A program made the translations under genes and the position numbers. This document shows, one piece after another, positions 8,210-15,359 of a stretch of 15,412 nucleotides of DNA. Position 1 is the first letter of the stretch; the number at the start of each line of letters is the position of its first letter. The DNA is from Rikenellaceae bacterium (GTDB taxonomy: Bacteria > Bacteroidota > Bacteroidia > Bacteroidales > UBA932): contig CAAGFN010000179.1 of assembly GCA_900769145.1 (NCBI GenBank), positions 1-15,412 of the forward strand. The letters are read 5' to 3'. The notes below the pieces were generated by a model. That model saw nothing but the letters and a program-made list of their open reading frames with translations. It did not search any database and was not told the origin of the DNA.

Positions 8210-9327
8210 CCCTGTTGAACGCCCGAGCTTTATTATTCATAGGACTCCTGTCGGTGGCCGAAGCCGTGTGCAGTCCGGCCGGAAATCCTGACATTCATCC
8301 GCTTATGGTAGAGCGGCTCGGGAAGGCACGGCCTGTTTACGGGGAGGCGGACACATTGACATTGACGGTAATCGGGGATATAATGCTGCACTCCAGGCAG
8401 ATGGAATATCACTACGGGCCGTTTCTTTCCGGCATTGCGCCAAGACTCCGGGAAGCGGACTTTGCCATCGGAAACCTGGAATATACCCTGGGCGGAGAAC
8501 CTTACAGCGGATATCCAGCATTTTCCGCACCGGACAGTTACGCCGAATATGCTGCCGAATGCGGGATTGACATTTTCCTTACGGCCAACAACCATATCCT
8601 GGACAAGGGGCTGAAGGGTCTGTCCAGGACACTCGACAAATATAAGGAAATGGAGGCTTCGTGGAATGTCAGATTTACGGGAAGCGCCATTGACAATGAA
8701 GACAAGATGGGGCGTTACCCATTGATGATCAGGAAGAAAGGCTTCAATATCGCATTGCTCAACTTCACCTACGGGACCAATGTCGGGGGCCTTGCGGACT
8801 CCTGGCCGGCGACTTTCAGGATGAACCGGGAGGAGATAGCCGGAGCGATAGGAAGAGCTGAGGAGAAGATGGCGGACTTCATAATTGCACTGCCGCATTG
8901 GGGCAATGAATACGAACTGAGGCATTCCAAGTCCCAGATGGACATGGCCAAGTGGCTGATATCCAACGGGGTTGACGCCATTGTCGGCTCACATCCGCAC
9001 GTGGTCCAGGACTCATGCCTGATTGACGGGAAGCCGGTGTTCTTCTCTGTCGGCAATGCGGTATCGAACATGAGTGCGGCCAATACCCAAATCGGGCTTG
9101 CCGTGACATTGAAATTTTTCAGGGACAGCAACGGGGACAAGATAATGCTGGAGCCGGAGGTCACATACAACTGGTGCTCCCTGCCTGGCAGGCTGTGCGA
9201 CAACTATTCTGCCGTGGAGGTGAAGGACTACCTCGAATGCAGGGAAAGCTGGCTCAATGAGGCCGATTATTACAAGATGAAAAGGACATATACTTATGTC
9301 AGGGAGACTACAGGGGTCTCGGATTAA
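8206..9327 (+). CDS. CapA/PgsA-type metallophosphatase family protein
   Basis: Exported 373-aa protein with a hydrophobic N-terminus (residues 1-22). Its motifs match the PGA_cap/CapA calcineurin-like fold: GDIMLH (57-62), GNLEYT (89-94), TANNHILD (126-133), HWGNEY (231-236) and GSHPHV (261-266), together providing the two-metal site. Relatives include capsule poly-gamma-glutamate synthesis proteins CapA/PgsA, but no capB or capC partners are visible, so a poly-glutamate role is not supported. A phosphoesterase acting on an unknown envelope substrate is the safer reading. The ATG overlaps the DUF389 stop (ATGA), and phoH starts 9 bases later. Confidence 0.88.
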   Translation: MTLLNARALLFIGLLSVAEAVCSPAGNPDIHPLMVERLGKARPVYGEADTLTLTVIGDIMLHSRQMEYHYGPFLSGIAPRLREADFAIGNLEYTLGGEPYSGYPAFSAPDSYAEYAAECGIDIFLTANNHILDKGLKGLSRTLDKYKEMEASWNVRFTGSAIDNEDKMGRYPLMIRKKGFNIALLNFTYGTNVGGLADSWPATFRMNREEIAGAIGRAEEKMADFIIALPHWGNEYELRHSKSQMDMAKWLISNGVDAIVGSHPHVVQDSCLIDGKPVFFSVGNAVSNMSAANTQIGLAVTLKFFRDSNGDKIMLEPEVTYNWCSLPGRLCDNYSAVEVKDYLECRESWLNEADYYKMKRTYTYVRETTGVSD

Positions 9328-9336
9328 TGTTGATTT

Positions 9337-10296
9337 ATGAAAAAGACAATTACGCTTGAGGCAATTGACCCGGTGGAAATCTACGGAGCCGGGAACAAGA
9401 TACTTGAAGAATTCTGCACCTATTTCCCGGGGCTGAAGGTTGCGGCAAGGGGCAATATGATAATGCTGGACGGTGATGAAAGCCAGATTGCACGGTTTTC
9501 CGAGAAGCTCGGGGAACTTATCGGGAGACGTCACCACAAGATGAATCTCACCAAGTTCGATGTGGAGGACATTTTCGACGGGGAGAATTCAGCTGACAAT
9601 TTCATGCTCAACGGGGATGCCGTGATTGTCCACGGAACTGATGGGAAGCCAATCCGTGCCAGGAACAAGACCCAGCAGGAACTGGTCAAGGCTTATTTCG
9701 GGAGCGACCTGATTTTCGCCGCCGGTCCTGCAGGTACGGGCAAGACCTACATTGCCATCGCATTGGCTGTCAGGGCATTGAAGAACAGGGAAATCAAGAG
9801 GATTATCCTGACCCGTCCGGCTGTGGAGGCAGGTGAACGGCTCGGCTTCCTGCCGGGCGACATGAAAGACAAGCTGGACCCGTATCTCCAACCTCTCTAC
9901 GATGCCCTCGGCGACATGATTCCGGCAAAGAAACTTCAGGAATTCATCACGGACGGCACGATACAGATAGCCCCGCTGGCTTATATGAGGGGAAGGACTC
10001 TGGACAGGGCCTGCGTGATTCTGGATGAGGCTCAGAACACCAATCTGGTCCAGCTGAAAATGTTCCTGACGAGGATGGGGCCGAATGCCAAGTTCATTGT
10101 AACCGGAGATGCAAGCCAGGTGGATCTTCCGCGAAAGAGCGATTCCGGCTTCGTCAAGGGTATAAATCTGCTGAAGGACATCAAGGGCGTCAGTGTCATC
10201 CGCTTTTCCAATGAGGATATTGTGCGCCATCCGCTTGTGGGCAAGATTGTCAAGGCATTCGACTCTGTGGCAGAGCAGGACGGCGGCGCCGAATAA
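9337..10296 (+). CDS. phoH: PhoH-like ATPase
   Basis: Cytoplasmic P-loop ATPase of 319 aa, the normal size for PhoH/YbeZ. Walker A is GPAGTGKT (130-137); Walker B with following glutamate is VILDEAQN (227-234). Sensor-like TGDASQVDLP and the conserved RPAVEAGERLGFLPGD segment (160-175) are present. The N-terminal ~100 residues are the usual small PhoH N-domain. PhoH-family proteins are linked to RNA metabolism and ribosome maturation together with YbeY, but no ybeY is in this window. Third gene of the DUF389 operon. Confidence 0.95.
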   Translation: MKKTITLEAIDPVEIYGAGNKILEEFCTYFPGLKVAARGNMIMLDGDESQIARFSEKLGELIGRRHHKMNLTKFDVEDIFDGENSADNFMLNGDAVIVHGTDGKPIRARNKTQQELVKAYFGSDLIFAAGPAGTGKTYIAIALAVRALKNREIKRIILTRPAVEAGERLGFLPGDMKDKLDPYLQPLYDALGDMIPAKKLQEFITDGTIQIAPLAYMRGRTLDRACVILDEAQNTNLVQLKMFLTRMGPNAKFIVTGDASQVDLPRKSDSGFVKGINLLKDIKGVSVIRFSNEDIVRHPLVGKIVKAFDSVAEQDGGAE

Positions 10297-10305
10297 CCCT
10301 GCTTC

Positions 10306-10358
10306 GTCATGCCCGGCATATATGCAGCATTCCCGTCATGCCGGGCCTGACCGGGCAT
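10306..10358. repeat. REP-like palindromic cluster
   Basis: Two direct copies of GTCATGCC(C)GGC (10306-10317 and 10335-10346) and several nested inverted repeats. CCCGGCAT (10312-10319) pairs with ATGCCGGG (10338-10345). ATGCCCGG (10309-10316) pairs with CCGGGCAT (10351-10358). This resembles dispersed intergenic repeats of the 'GTCATGCCCGGC' type. It lies 9 bases after the phoH stop. No T-tract follows, so it is not a classic terminator, though it could protect or end the phoH mRNA. Confidence 0.7.
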
Positions 10359-10428
10359 CAAAATTAAAAATTCATCGCAGGTGGTATGAGTTTATATGAA
10401 TTTTAAATTTTTCCGGAGTTTTTTGCAG

Positions 10429-10436
10429 TAGTTTTG
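10429..10436 (+). promoter_or_regulatory. -7 promoter element for the DUF4493 lipoprotein gene
   Basis: TAGTTTTG matches TAnnTTTG exactly, 23 bases before the ATG at 10460. The region upstream is A/T-rich with T-runs at the -33 distance but no exact TTTG. Confidence 0.55.
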
Positions 10437-10459
10437 TCCCGAACAAAACACGCGAAGCA

Positions 10460-11542
10460 ATGCCGGAAAAATTGAAAATGCGAACAATCATTGCCGTACT
10501 CGCAGCGGCTACAGTTCTCCACTCCTGCGACTTCAATGAAAGCGGAGATGGAGAAAAGGGCACATTGAGGCTCCATTTCTCGGAAATGTCATACGAGGTG
10601 ACCAAGGCGTCATCCGAAATCCCTGACACCAGCGAATTCATTCTCACAGTGACTGATTCAGGTGGCAGGACAGTGTACAGCGGAAAATTCGGCGACTCGC
10701 CGGAAAACATCCTGGTCAATGCCGGGACATACAACATCAGCGTACGCTCCGGGACTTTCAAGGCCCCTGCCTTCTCCGCTCCACTGTTCGGAGACGACCA
10801 ATGCGTAACTGTCAGGCAGGGAGCCGTGGCGGATGTCGTGCTGACCTGCAGCCAAATGAACAGCGGTGTCAGGCTAAAGACGGACGAAGCCTTCCTCAAG
10901 GCTTTCCCGGACGGTTCACTCTTCCTGGTCTCCGACGATGGCCAACTTCTCTACAGCTATTCGGAGAAGCGCATTGCCTATTTCAATCCCGGCAATGTCA
11001 GTCTTGTCCTGAAGGAAACCTCTGCGAACACTACACTGTTTACGAGGCCTCTGAAGGCAAGGGAAATTCTTACCATAACAGTCTCAGTACCAAAGGTTTC
11101 CGGGAGCGGAGGAATAAGTATCCAGCTTGACACGGCCAGAAACCATACCGGGGAGACGGTGACAATCGGAGGAGATCCTGCATCCGGCAAGGGAGGTGAC
11201 CGCTCATCAGCCCTCAATGTCACGGAAGCAGCAGGAGCAGTCGGAGCCACAGGGGTATGGGTGTACGGCTACATTGTGGGCGGAGATCTCTCCTCATCCT
11301 CAGTATCATTCACTCCACCGTTCAAGTCAGAGACAAATCTGGCCATTGCCGCAAGGACATCCGTCGCAGAGAAGTCATCTTGCCTGTCAGTACAGCTATC
11401 CGCAGGTGAAATCCGGAACGCCCTCAACCTCGTCTCAAATCCGTCCAACCTGAAACGAAAACTCTGGGTCAAGGGCGACATCGTCGCCGCATACTTCGGC
11501 ATCCCGGGCATCAAGAACATCAAGGAGTACCATATTGAGTGA
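10460..11542 (+). CDS. DUF4493/DUF6359 surface lipoprotein
   Basis: Predicted lipoprotein of 360 aa. The signal peptide ends in a lipobox, VLHSC, with Cys23 as the lipidation site; an in-frame ATG at 10478 (MRTIIAVLAAATV) is the alternative start and gives a cleaner signal. Residues about 34-235 match the DUF4493 pattern of Bacteroidales: a beta-rich repeat with FILTVTDSGGRTVYSG, an AGTYNISV strand and a FGDDQ motif. Residues about 248-358 match a DUF6359 OB-like domain (VWVYGYIVGGDLSSSS, NLAIAAR, CLSVQL, ALNLVSNPSNL, YFGIPGIKN). Such proteins are found at the Bacteroidales cell surface, but the function is unknown. It is a single-gene unit with its own promoter motif. Confidence 0.82.
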   Translation: MPEKLKMRTIIAVLAAATVLHSCDFNESGDGEKGTLRLHFSEMSYEVTKASSEIPDTSEFILTVTDSGGRTVYSGKFGDSPENILVNAGTYNISVRSGTFKAPAFSAPLFGDDQCVTVRQGAVADVVLTCSQMNSGVRLKTDEAFLKAFPDGSLFLVSDDGQLLYSYSEKRIAYFNPGNVSLVLKETSANTTLFTRPLKAREILTITVSVPKVSGSGGISIQLDTARNHTGETVTIGGDPASGKGGDRSSALNVTEAAGAVGATGVWVYGYIVGGDLSSSSVSFTPPFKSETNLAIAARTSVAEKSSCLSVQLSAGEIRNALNLVSNPSNLKRKLWVKGDIVAAYFGIPGIKNIKEYHIE

Positions 11543-11669
11543 AAGCTCAACTCGGAGGGAATGACGACCAGGGGGAATTGGTAGCAAATGTCCTGTAAGA
11601 AAAGCGGATAAACATTTTCTCACCAAGGCAAAAGAGCTGATTCCAACTCTAATTTTTAAAGTGGAACAT

Positions 11670-13067
11670 ATGATTGATGAGAACATAGCATTGGAACTGA
11701 TTGCCCAAGGAGAGGGGCCGTACATCGAATTCAAAGAGAGTGTCCCTTCCAAGGTAAGGGAACTCAGTGAGGAAGTATGCGCATTTTCCAATGCCGATGG
11801 AGGCTACATCTTTATCGGCATCAACAACTATGGCAAATTCGTAAACGACTTCACCATTGACAACACAAAGAGGTCATCCATTCAAGATTCTTTGGATGCC
11901 ATTCAACCGACAATTTCTTCCGAATTCTATCAGTTAACTGTTCAAGGGCACAATATCTGGGTAATTGAAGTTCAGGAAGGTGAGAATAAACCATATGTCG
12001 CATCCGGTTCAATCTATTTACGTCGTGGAGCCAACTCTCAAAAACTTCGCACTCCATCCGAAATACGGCAGTTATTCGACGATGCAGGTACCCTTCATTA
12101 TGATGAAGCGATAAATAAATGGTTCAAGATGGAGGAGGTCTCCACACAAGCCGTCCGCGAATTCAAGGAGAAAGCAGGGATCACTTCAACATCTCCGGAC
12201 ACTGAACTAATCAGAAATCTGGACCTGCTTGGGCCAAAAGGTGAGATGACCAACGTCGTTCCGATGTTCTTTTCAGAAGAATGCGGAAAGAGGATAGCAC
12301 AGGCGACTATCCGTTGCGTTCTCTTCAAGGGAACTGACAAGGTCCACATCATTGATTCAAAAACAATAGGAGGTCCTCTCCTTTGGCAATATAATGAAAC
12401 GACCAAATGGTTGAAGCAACGTCTCGCTGTGGAATACATCATGGACGGATTCAATCCGCGCATAGAGAAGTGGGAGATTCCGTTGGATGCCATAAAAGAA
12501 GCACTTACAAACTCGATTTGTCATCGCGATTATTACGATACTGCCGCCAATATCATGGTGGAGCTATACAATGACAGGCTGGAGATTACCAACCCTGGCG
12601 GCTTGCTTCCAATCGTAGCAAAGAATTTTGGGCATATGAGCAAATCTCGTAATCCAAAGGTCTTTGATCTCTTCACCAGGATGGATCTTGTCGAGAAAGT
12701 AGGATCTGGAATTCCGAGAATGGCAGACTTGATGTCAAAAGCCGGACTTCCAGCCCCAGTGTACAGGACCGAAGGTTTTTTTAGTATCGTTCTTTACAAA
12801 AACCAACCGACATCCTCCAAAAATGTCGGAGAAAATGTCGGAGAAAATGTCGGAGAAAAAATAGAGATAACACTTAAAGGGAAAGCCAAACGCGAACAGG
12901 ATATTCTATTTCAGATTCGGAGTAACCCTAGAGTATCATCTGCCGAACTGGCAAAGATACTCAAAGTCACGGAACGGACAATCGAAAGAGACATTGCCCA
13001 TCTTCGTGAAACAAACAAGATTATGCGACAAGGTGGAGACAAAGGCGGAGAATGGATTATCCTGTAG
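11670..13067 (+). CDS. AlbA_2 / HATPase_c_4 / winged-helix putative regulator
   Basis: Protein of 465 aa. The N-terminal AlbA_2 (Schlafen-type) domain shows YIEFKES (18-24) and CAFSNADGGYIFIGI (37-51). The central region has a degenerate GHKL-ATPase part like HATPase_c_4 of RecG-like regulators, with EALTNSICHRDYY and LEITNPGGLLPIV. Next come three exact NVGE repeats (385-396) and a C-terminal helix-turn-helix (about 407-465; SSAELAKILKVTERTIERDIAHL). The family is often annotated as 'ATP-binding' or 'transcriptional regulator'; its role is uncertain, with DNA binding likely. The ATG at 11670 was preferred to the GTG at 11661. The gene is more A/T-rich than its neighbours and converges on cysE with only 14 bases between stops, suggesting accessory gain. 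Confidence 0.85.
   Translation: MIDENIALELIAQGEGPYIEFKESVPSKVRELSEEVCAFSNADGGYIFIGINNYGKFVNDFTIDNTKRSSIQDSLDAIQPTISSEFYQLTVQGHNIWVIEVQEGENKPYVASGSIYLRRGANSQKLRTPSEIRQLFDDAGTLHYDEAINKWFKMEEVSTQAVREFKEKAGITSTSPDTELIRNLDLLGPKGEMTNVVPMFFSEECGKRIAQATIRCVLFKGTDKVHIIDSKTIGGPLLWQYNETTKWLKQRLAVEYIMDGFNPRIEKWEIPLDAIKEALTNSICHRDYYDTAANIMVELYNDRLEITNPGGLLPIVAKNFGHMSKSRNPKVFDLFTRMDLVEKVGSGIPRMADLMSKAGLPAPVYRTEGFFSIVLYKNQPTSSKNVGENVGENVGEKIEITLKGKAKREQDILFQIRSNPRVSSAELAKILKVTERTIERDIAHLRETNKIMRQGGDKGGEWIIL
12822..12857 (+). repeat. Three in-frame 12-base tandem repeats (NVGE)
   Basis: The 12-mer AATGTCGGAGAA occurs three times without interruption or change, encoding Asn-Val-Gly-Glu three times in the linker between the ATPase-like domain and the winged helix. 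Because the unit is a multiple of three, copy changes would alter linker length without a frameshift. Confidence 0.95.
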
Positions 13068-13081
13068 ATATTTATGGAGAT

Positions 13082-13906
13082 CTAAATCCCCGCGCCGCTG
13101 TCGAAGCTCGGAATCTGGACTGAGCGGGCCTGGAGAACCTTGGTGCCGGCAGGCACATCGTGTGTGAGCCAGAGATTGCCTCCTATTATGCAGTCGTGAC
13201 CTATGCGGACACGTCCAAGGATGGAAGTATTGGAATACACGGTGACATTGTCCTCGAGAATCGGATGGCGAGGCTCATCCACGGGATGCCCGGCATTGTC
13301 ATAACTGAAATTGCGTGCGCCCAGGGTTACGCCCTGGTAAAGCATACAATGATTGCCAATGATGCTGGTAGCCCCGACAACGACCCCGGTTCCGTGGTCG
13401 ATGGCGAAATATTCCCCGATTGTGGCAGCCGGATGGATATCGATTCCGGTTTCGCTGTGGGCCATCTCGGTCAACATTCTCGGTATGCACGGCACGCCGA
13501 GTCCGTATAACCTGTGAGCCACACGATAATGCAGCATAACCTTTACGAGAGGATAGCAGAGTATCACCTCCCCCGGATTGGTGACCGCAGGGTCGTTATG
13601 GAGGACGGCTTCCACATCGGTTTCCAGAAGCCGGCCAATCTCCGGTAGAGAATCAATGAAGGCGGAAGCGATACCGGCAATAGATACCGGCGCAGCGCTC
13701 CCGGACTTGGAAGCCGGCATTCCGGGCCCTGGAGCCGGGCCGCCCTGCGCAGGTTCCATTATCGTGGCCATCTGTGCCTCGAGAATACCCCTAATCGCCT
13801 GAGGCCCGTCTATCCAGGTAGGGACATCGGAAAAATCAGGAAATATGACATACTTCACAAGATCCATCATTCTTGCGAGTTCGTTTCTGCTTGGTGCCCG
13901 GTACAT
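13082..13906 (-). CDS. cysE: Serine O-acetyltransferase
   Basis: Makes O-acetylserine from serine and acetyl-CoA, the substrate of CysK. The protein is 274 aa from the ATG at 13906, 4 bases after the cysK stop; a longer frame reaches into cysK and is unlikely. The C-terminal half is a left-handed beta-helix with SAT signatures TGIDIHPAATIG (153-164), FAIDHGTGVVVG (167-178) with catalytic His171 and Asp156, and YQGVTLGA (190-197). The last residue is isoleucine (SGAGI), as in SATs whose tail inserts into the CysK active site to form the cysteine synthase complex. Residues about 51-75 are an unusual Pro/Gly/Ala/Ser-rich linker in the N-terminal helical domain. Cotranscribed with cysK. Confidence 0.93.
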   Translation of the reverse strand: MYRAPSRNELARMMDLVKYVIFPDFSDVPTWIDGPQAIRGILEAQMATIMEPAQGGPAPGPGMPASKSGSAAPVSIAGIASAFIDSLPEIGRLLETDVEAVLHNDPAVTNPGEVILCYPLVKVMLHYRVAHRLYGLGVPCIPRMLTEMAHSETGIDIHPAATIGEYFAIDHGTGVVVGATSIIGNHCMLYQGVTLGARNFSYDNAGHPVDEPRHPILEDNVTVYSNTSILGRVRIGHDCIIGGNLWLTHDVPAGTKVLQARSVQIPSFDSGAGI

Positions 13907-13910
13907 ATTT

Positions 13911-14825
13911 CTATTCGAATAATCCTGTTGACAGATATCTCTCGCCGGTGTCAGGCAGAAGAGCCACAATCAGTTTGCCTTCGTTTTCCGGCCTGCGTGC
14001 AAGTTCGAGGGCTGCGCTGAAGACCGCTCCTGAGGAGATGCCGGCAAGGATGCCCTCCCTGCGGGAGAGAAGCCTCATTCCCTCAAATGCAGCCTCATCC
14101 TCCACTGTCAGGACCTCGTCAATTACGTCCCTGTCCAATGTGGCCGGCACGAATCCGGCTCCGATTCCCTGAATCTTGTGCGGACCTGGATGTCCGGCGG
14201 AAAGAACCGGAGAGCCGGCCGGTTCCACAGCCACCACCTTTACGGCCGGATTGTGCTTCTTCAAAGTTCTGCCTGTTCCGCTGACCGTACCGCCTGTCCC
14301 TGCACCGGCGACGAAAATATCCACAAGCCCCTCGGAGTCACTCCAAATTTCCTCTCCGGTATATTTCTCGTGCGCAGCAGGATTGGCCGGATTTTCGAAT
14401 TGGCCGAGAATAACGGCTCCCGGAGTATTGTCACGCAACTCCGCAGCCTTCCTGATTGCTCCCTTCATCCCTTCAGCTCCCGGAGTCAGTACAAGTTCCG
14501 CCCCGTATGCCTTCAGAAGGCTCCTGCGCTCACGGCTCATAGTGTCAGGCATAGTGAGAATGACATTGTAACCCTTGACACGGCCTATCCAGGCAAGGCC
14601 GACACCTGTATTTCCGCTGGTCGGCTCAATGATGGTCGCCCCCGGCGCCAGGACTCCCCTGACCTCTGCGTCCTCAATCATTGACAATGCAATCCTGTCC
14701 TTGACACTTCCGCCCGGATTGAATGCTTCGACTTTTACTGCAATTCTGGCTTTCTGTCCTTCGACCCCGCTGATTTCCACGAGAGGGGTACGTCCGATAA
14801 GTTCGGTAATGTTTCTGTGTATCAT
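13911..14825 (-). CDS. cysK: Cysteine synthase (O-acetylserine sulfhydrylase)
   Basis: PLP enzyme that makes cysteine from O-acetylserine and sulfide. The 304-aa length is normal. Seen: PLP lysine Lys42 in GGSVKDR (38-44), substrate loop TSGNTG (69-74), phosphate-binding GTGGT (176-180) and the GISSGA segment (262-267). The start at 14825 (MIHRNITELIGRTPLVEI) matches family N-termini. The open frame continues upstream to 14894, but that part lies in the leader next to the attenuator terminator and is not conserved-looking. First structural gene after the Cys-rich leader and terminator; cysE follows by 4 bases. Confidence 0.97.
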   Translation of the reverse strand: MIHRNITELIGRTPLVEISGVEGQKARIAVKVEAFNPGGSVKDRIALSMIEDAEVRGVLAPGATIIEPTSGNTGVGLAWIGRVKGYNVILTMPDTMSRERRSLLKAYGAELVLTPGAEGMKGAIRKAAELRDNTPGAVILGQFENPANPAAHEKYTGEEIWSDSEGLVDIFVAGAGTGGTVSGTGRTLKKHNPAVKVVAVEPAGSPVLSAGHPGPHKIQGIGAGFVPATLDRDVIDEVLTVEDEAAFEGMRLLSRREGILAGISSGAVFSAALELARRPENEGKLIVALLPDTGERYLSTGLFE

Positions 14826-14894
14826 AATGTTATAGTTTACTGGTTTTCTTTGGATTATTATTCTTCCGCAGCTCCGTACCAGGCAGGCGGACAC

Positions 14895-14924
14895 AAAAAA
14901 AGCCCGCCAGGGAAACTGGCAGGC
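14895..14924 (-). terminator. Attenuator terminator ahead of cysK
   Basis: On the minus strand GCCTGCCAG (14916-14924) pairs with CTGGCGGGC (14902-14910) over 9 bp, including one G-U, around a five-base loop TTTCC, followed by seven T (14895-14901). It lies 22 bases after the stop of a Cys-rich small frame and 69 bases before the cysK ATG. A strong intrinsic terminator between promoter and gene implies conditional read-through. Confidence 0.92.
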
Positions 14925-14977
14925 CGAACTATTGCATCACCTATAACTATGCAGCAGTCCTTTCACGCCAGTCTCCC
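14910..14977 (-). promoter_or_regulatory. Antiterminator pairing in the cysK leader
   Basis: GGGAGACTGGC (minus strand, 14967-14977, codons 15-19 of the leader frame) can pair with GCCAGTTTCCC (14910-14920) over 11 bp with one G-U. The second segment contains five bases of the 5' arm of the terminator, its whole loop and the first base of its 3' arm. Antiterminator and terminator therefore exclude each other. A clear protector hairpin upstream is not evident; TTTCGC with GCG..GAAA inside the frame is a weak candidate. Confidence 0.75.
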
Positions 14978-15021
14978 GGAGCGAAACAACAACAGCAACA
15001 GTTATTGGTTAAAAATCTCAT
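14947..15021 (-). CDS. Cysteine-rich leader peptide of the cysK-cysE operon
   Basis: A 24-codon frame starting ATG at 15021 and ending TAG at 14947-14949. It begins MRFLTNN, has five consecutive cysteine codons (TGT TGC TGT TGT TGT, 15000-14986, codons 8-12), then FAPGDWRERTAA. A run of Cys codons directly before a terminator/antiterminator pair and a cysteine-biosynthesis operon is the hallmark of a ribosome-mediated attenuator. The model: low charged tRNA-Cys stalls the ribosome on codons 8-12 and frees the antiterminator segment at codons 15-19, so cysK is transcribed. With ample Cys-tRNA the ribosome reaches the stop and the terminator forms. The product probably has no function of its own. 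No Shine-Dalgarno is seen, as is usual in Bacteroidota. Confidence 0.85.
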   Translation of the reverse strand: MRFLTNNCCCCCFAPGDWRERTAA

Positions 15022-15043
15022 GGATAATGCTCTTTGTCTCACG

Positions 15044-15075
15044 CAAAGTTTGGAAATTGTTTCTGGAAATGCAAG
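15044..15075 (-). promoter_or_regulatory. Probable promoter of the cysK leader
   Basis: On the minus strand CTTG (15072-15075), 20 bases, then AAACTTTG (15044-15051) is close to the Bacteroidota pattern TTTG-N19/20-TAnnTTTG, with one mismatch in each element. The leader ATG follows 22 bases after the -7 element, leaving a short 5' untranslated segment. Confidence 0.5.
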
Positions 15076-15212
15076 ACAATTTTGTAAAATTTTATTAATT
15101 ATCCGCTATTCGTACAGGGCATCTTATTGTTTCAAATAGCGTCATGCTCGGATTTCCTATCCATCATCCCAGACCGCATAGTGTCATCCCCGGCCAGCGA
15201 TCTTCTCGCAAC

Positions 15213-15250
15213 GCACCATCCACGCTGCAGCCCTGAATCATGGAGGGTGC
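15213..15250. repeat. Imperfect inverted repeat
   Basis: GCACC-A-TCCA (15213-15222) pairs with TGGA-G-GGTGC (15241-15250), nine pairs with one mismatch around an 18-base loop. Its right arm is also part of GGGTGCA (15245-15251), which can pair with TGCACCC (15313-15319), so alternative folds are possible. Confidence 0.5.
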
Positions 15251-15359
15251 AATGCAACATAGTAAGCAAGTTCGTTGTTGCAATGTGAATTGTCTATCTC
15301 GTGACATTCATCTGCACCCCCACCCACCCATTCTGAATATCTGTGGGGCTAATTGAGGA

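Noticed and set aside
8206..9327. Poly-gamma-glutamate capsule locus
   Set aside because: Only a CapA-type fold is present; no capB or capC genes accompany it.
12822..12857. CRISPR-like array
   Set aside because: The 12-base units are contiguous with no spacers and lie in frame within a gene; this is a coding tandem repeat.
14826..14894. Upstream extension of cysK to 14894
   Set aside because: It would start inside the leader beside the terminator T-tract, has no family similarity, and the ATG at 14825 gives the canonical N-terminus.
15252..15356. Plus-strand 34-codon frame beginning MQHSKQVRCC
   Set aside because: No promoter, domain or neighbour support, and it lies across inverted repeats. 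A repeat-derived frame is more likely.
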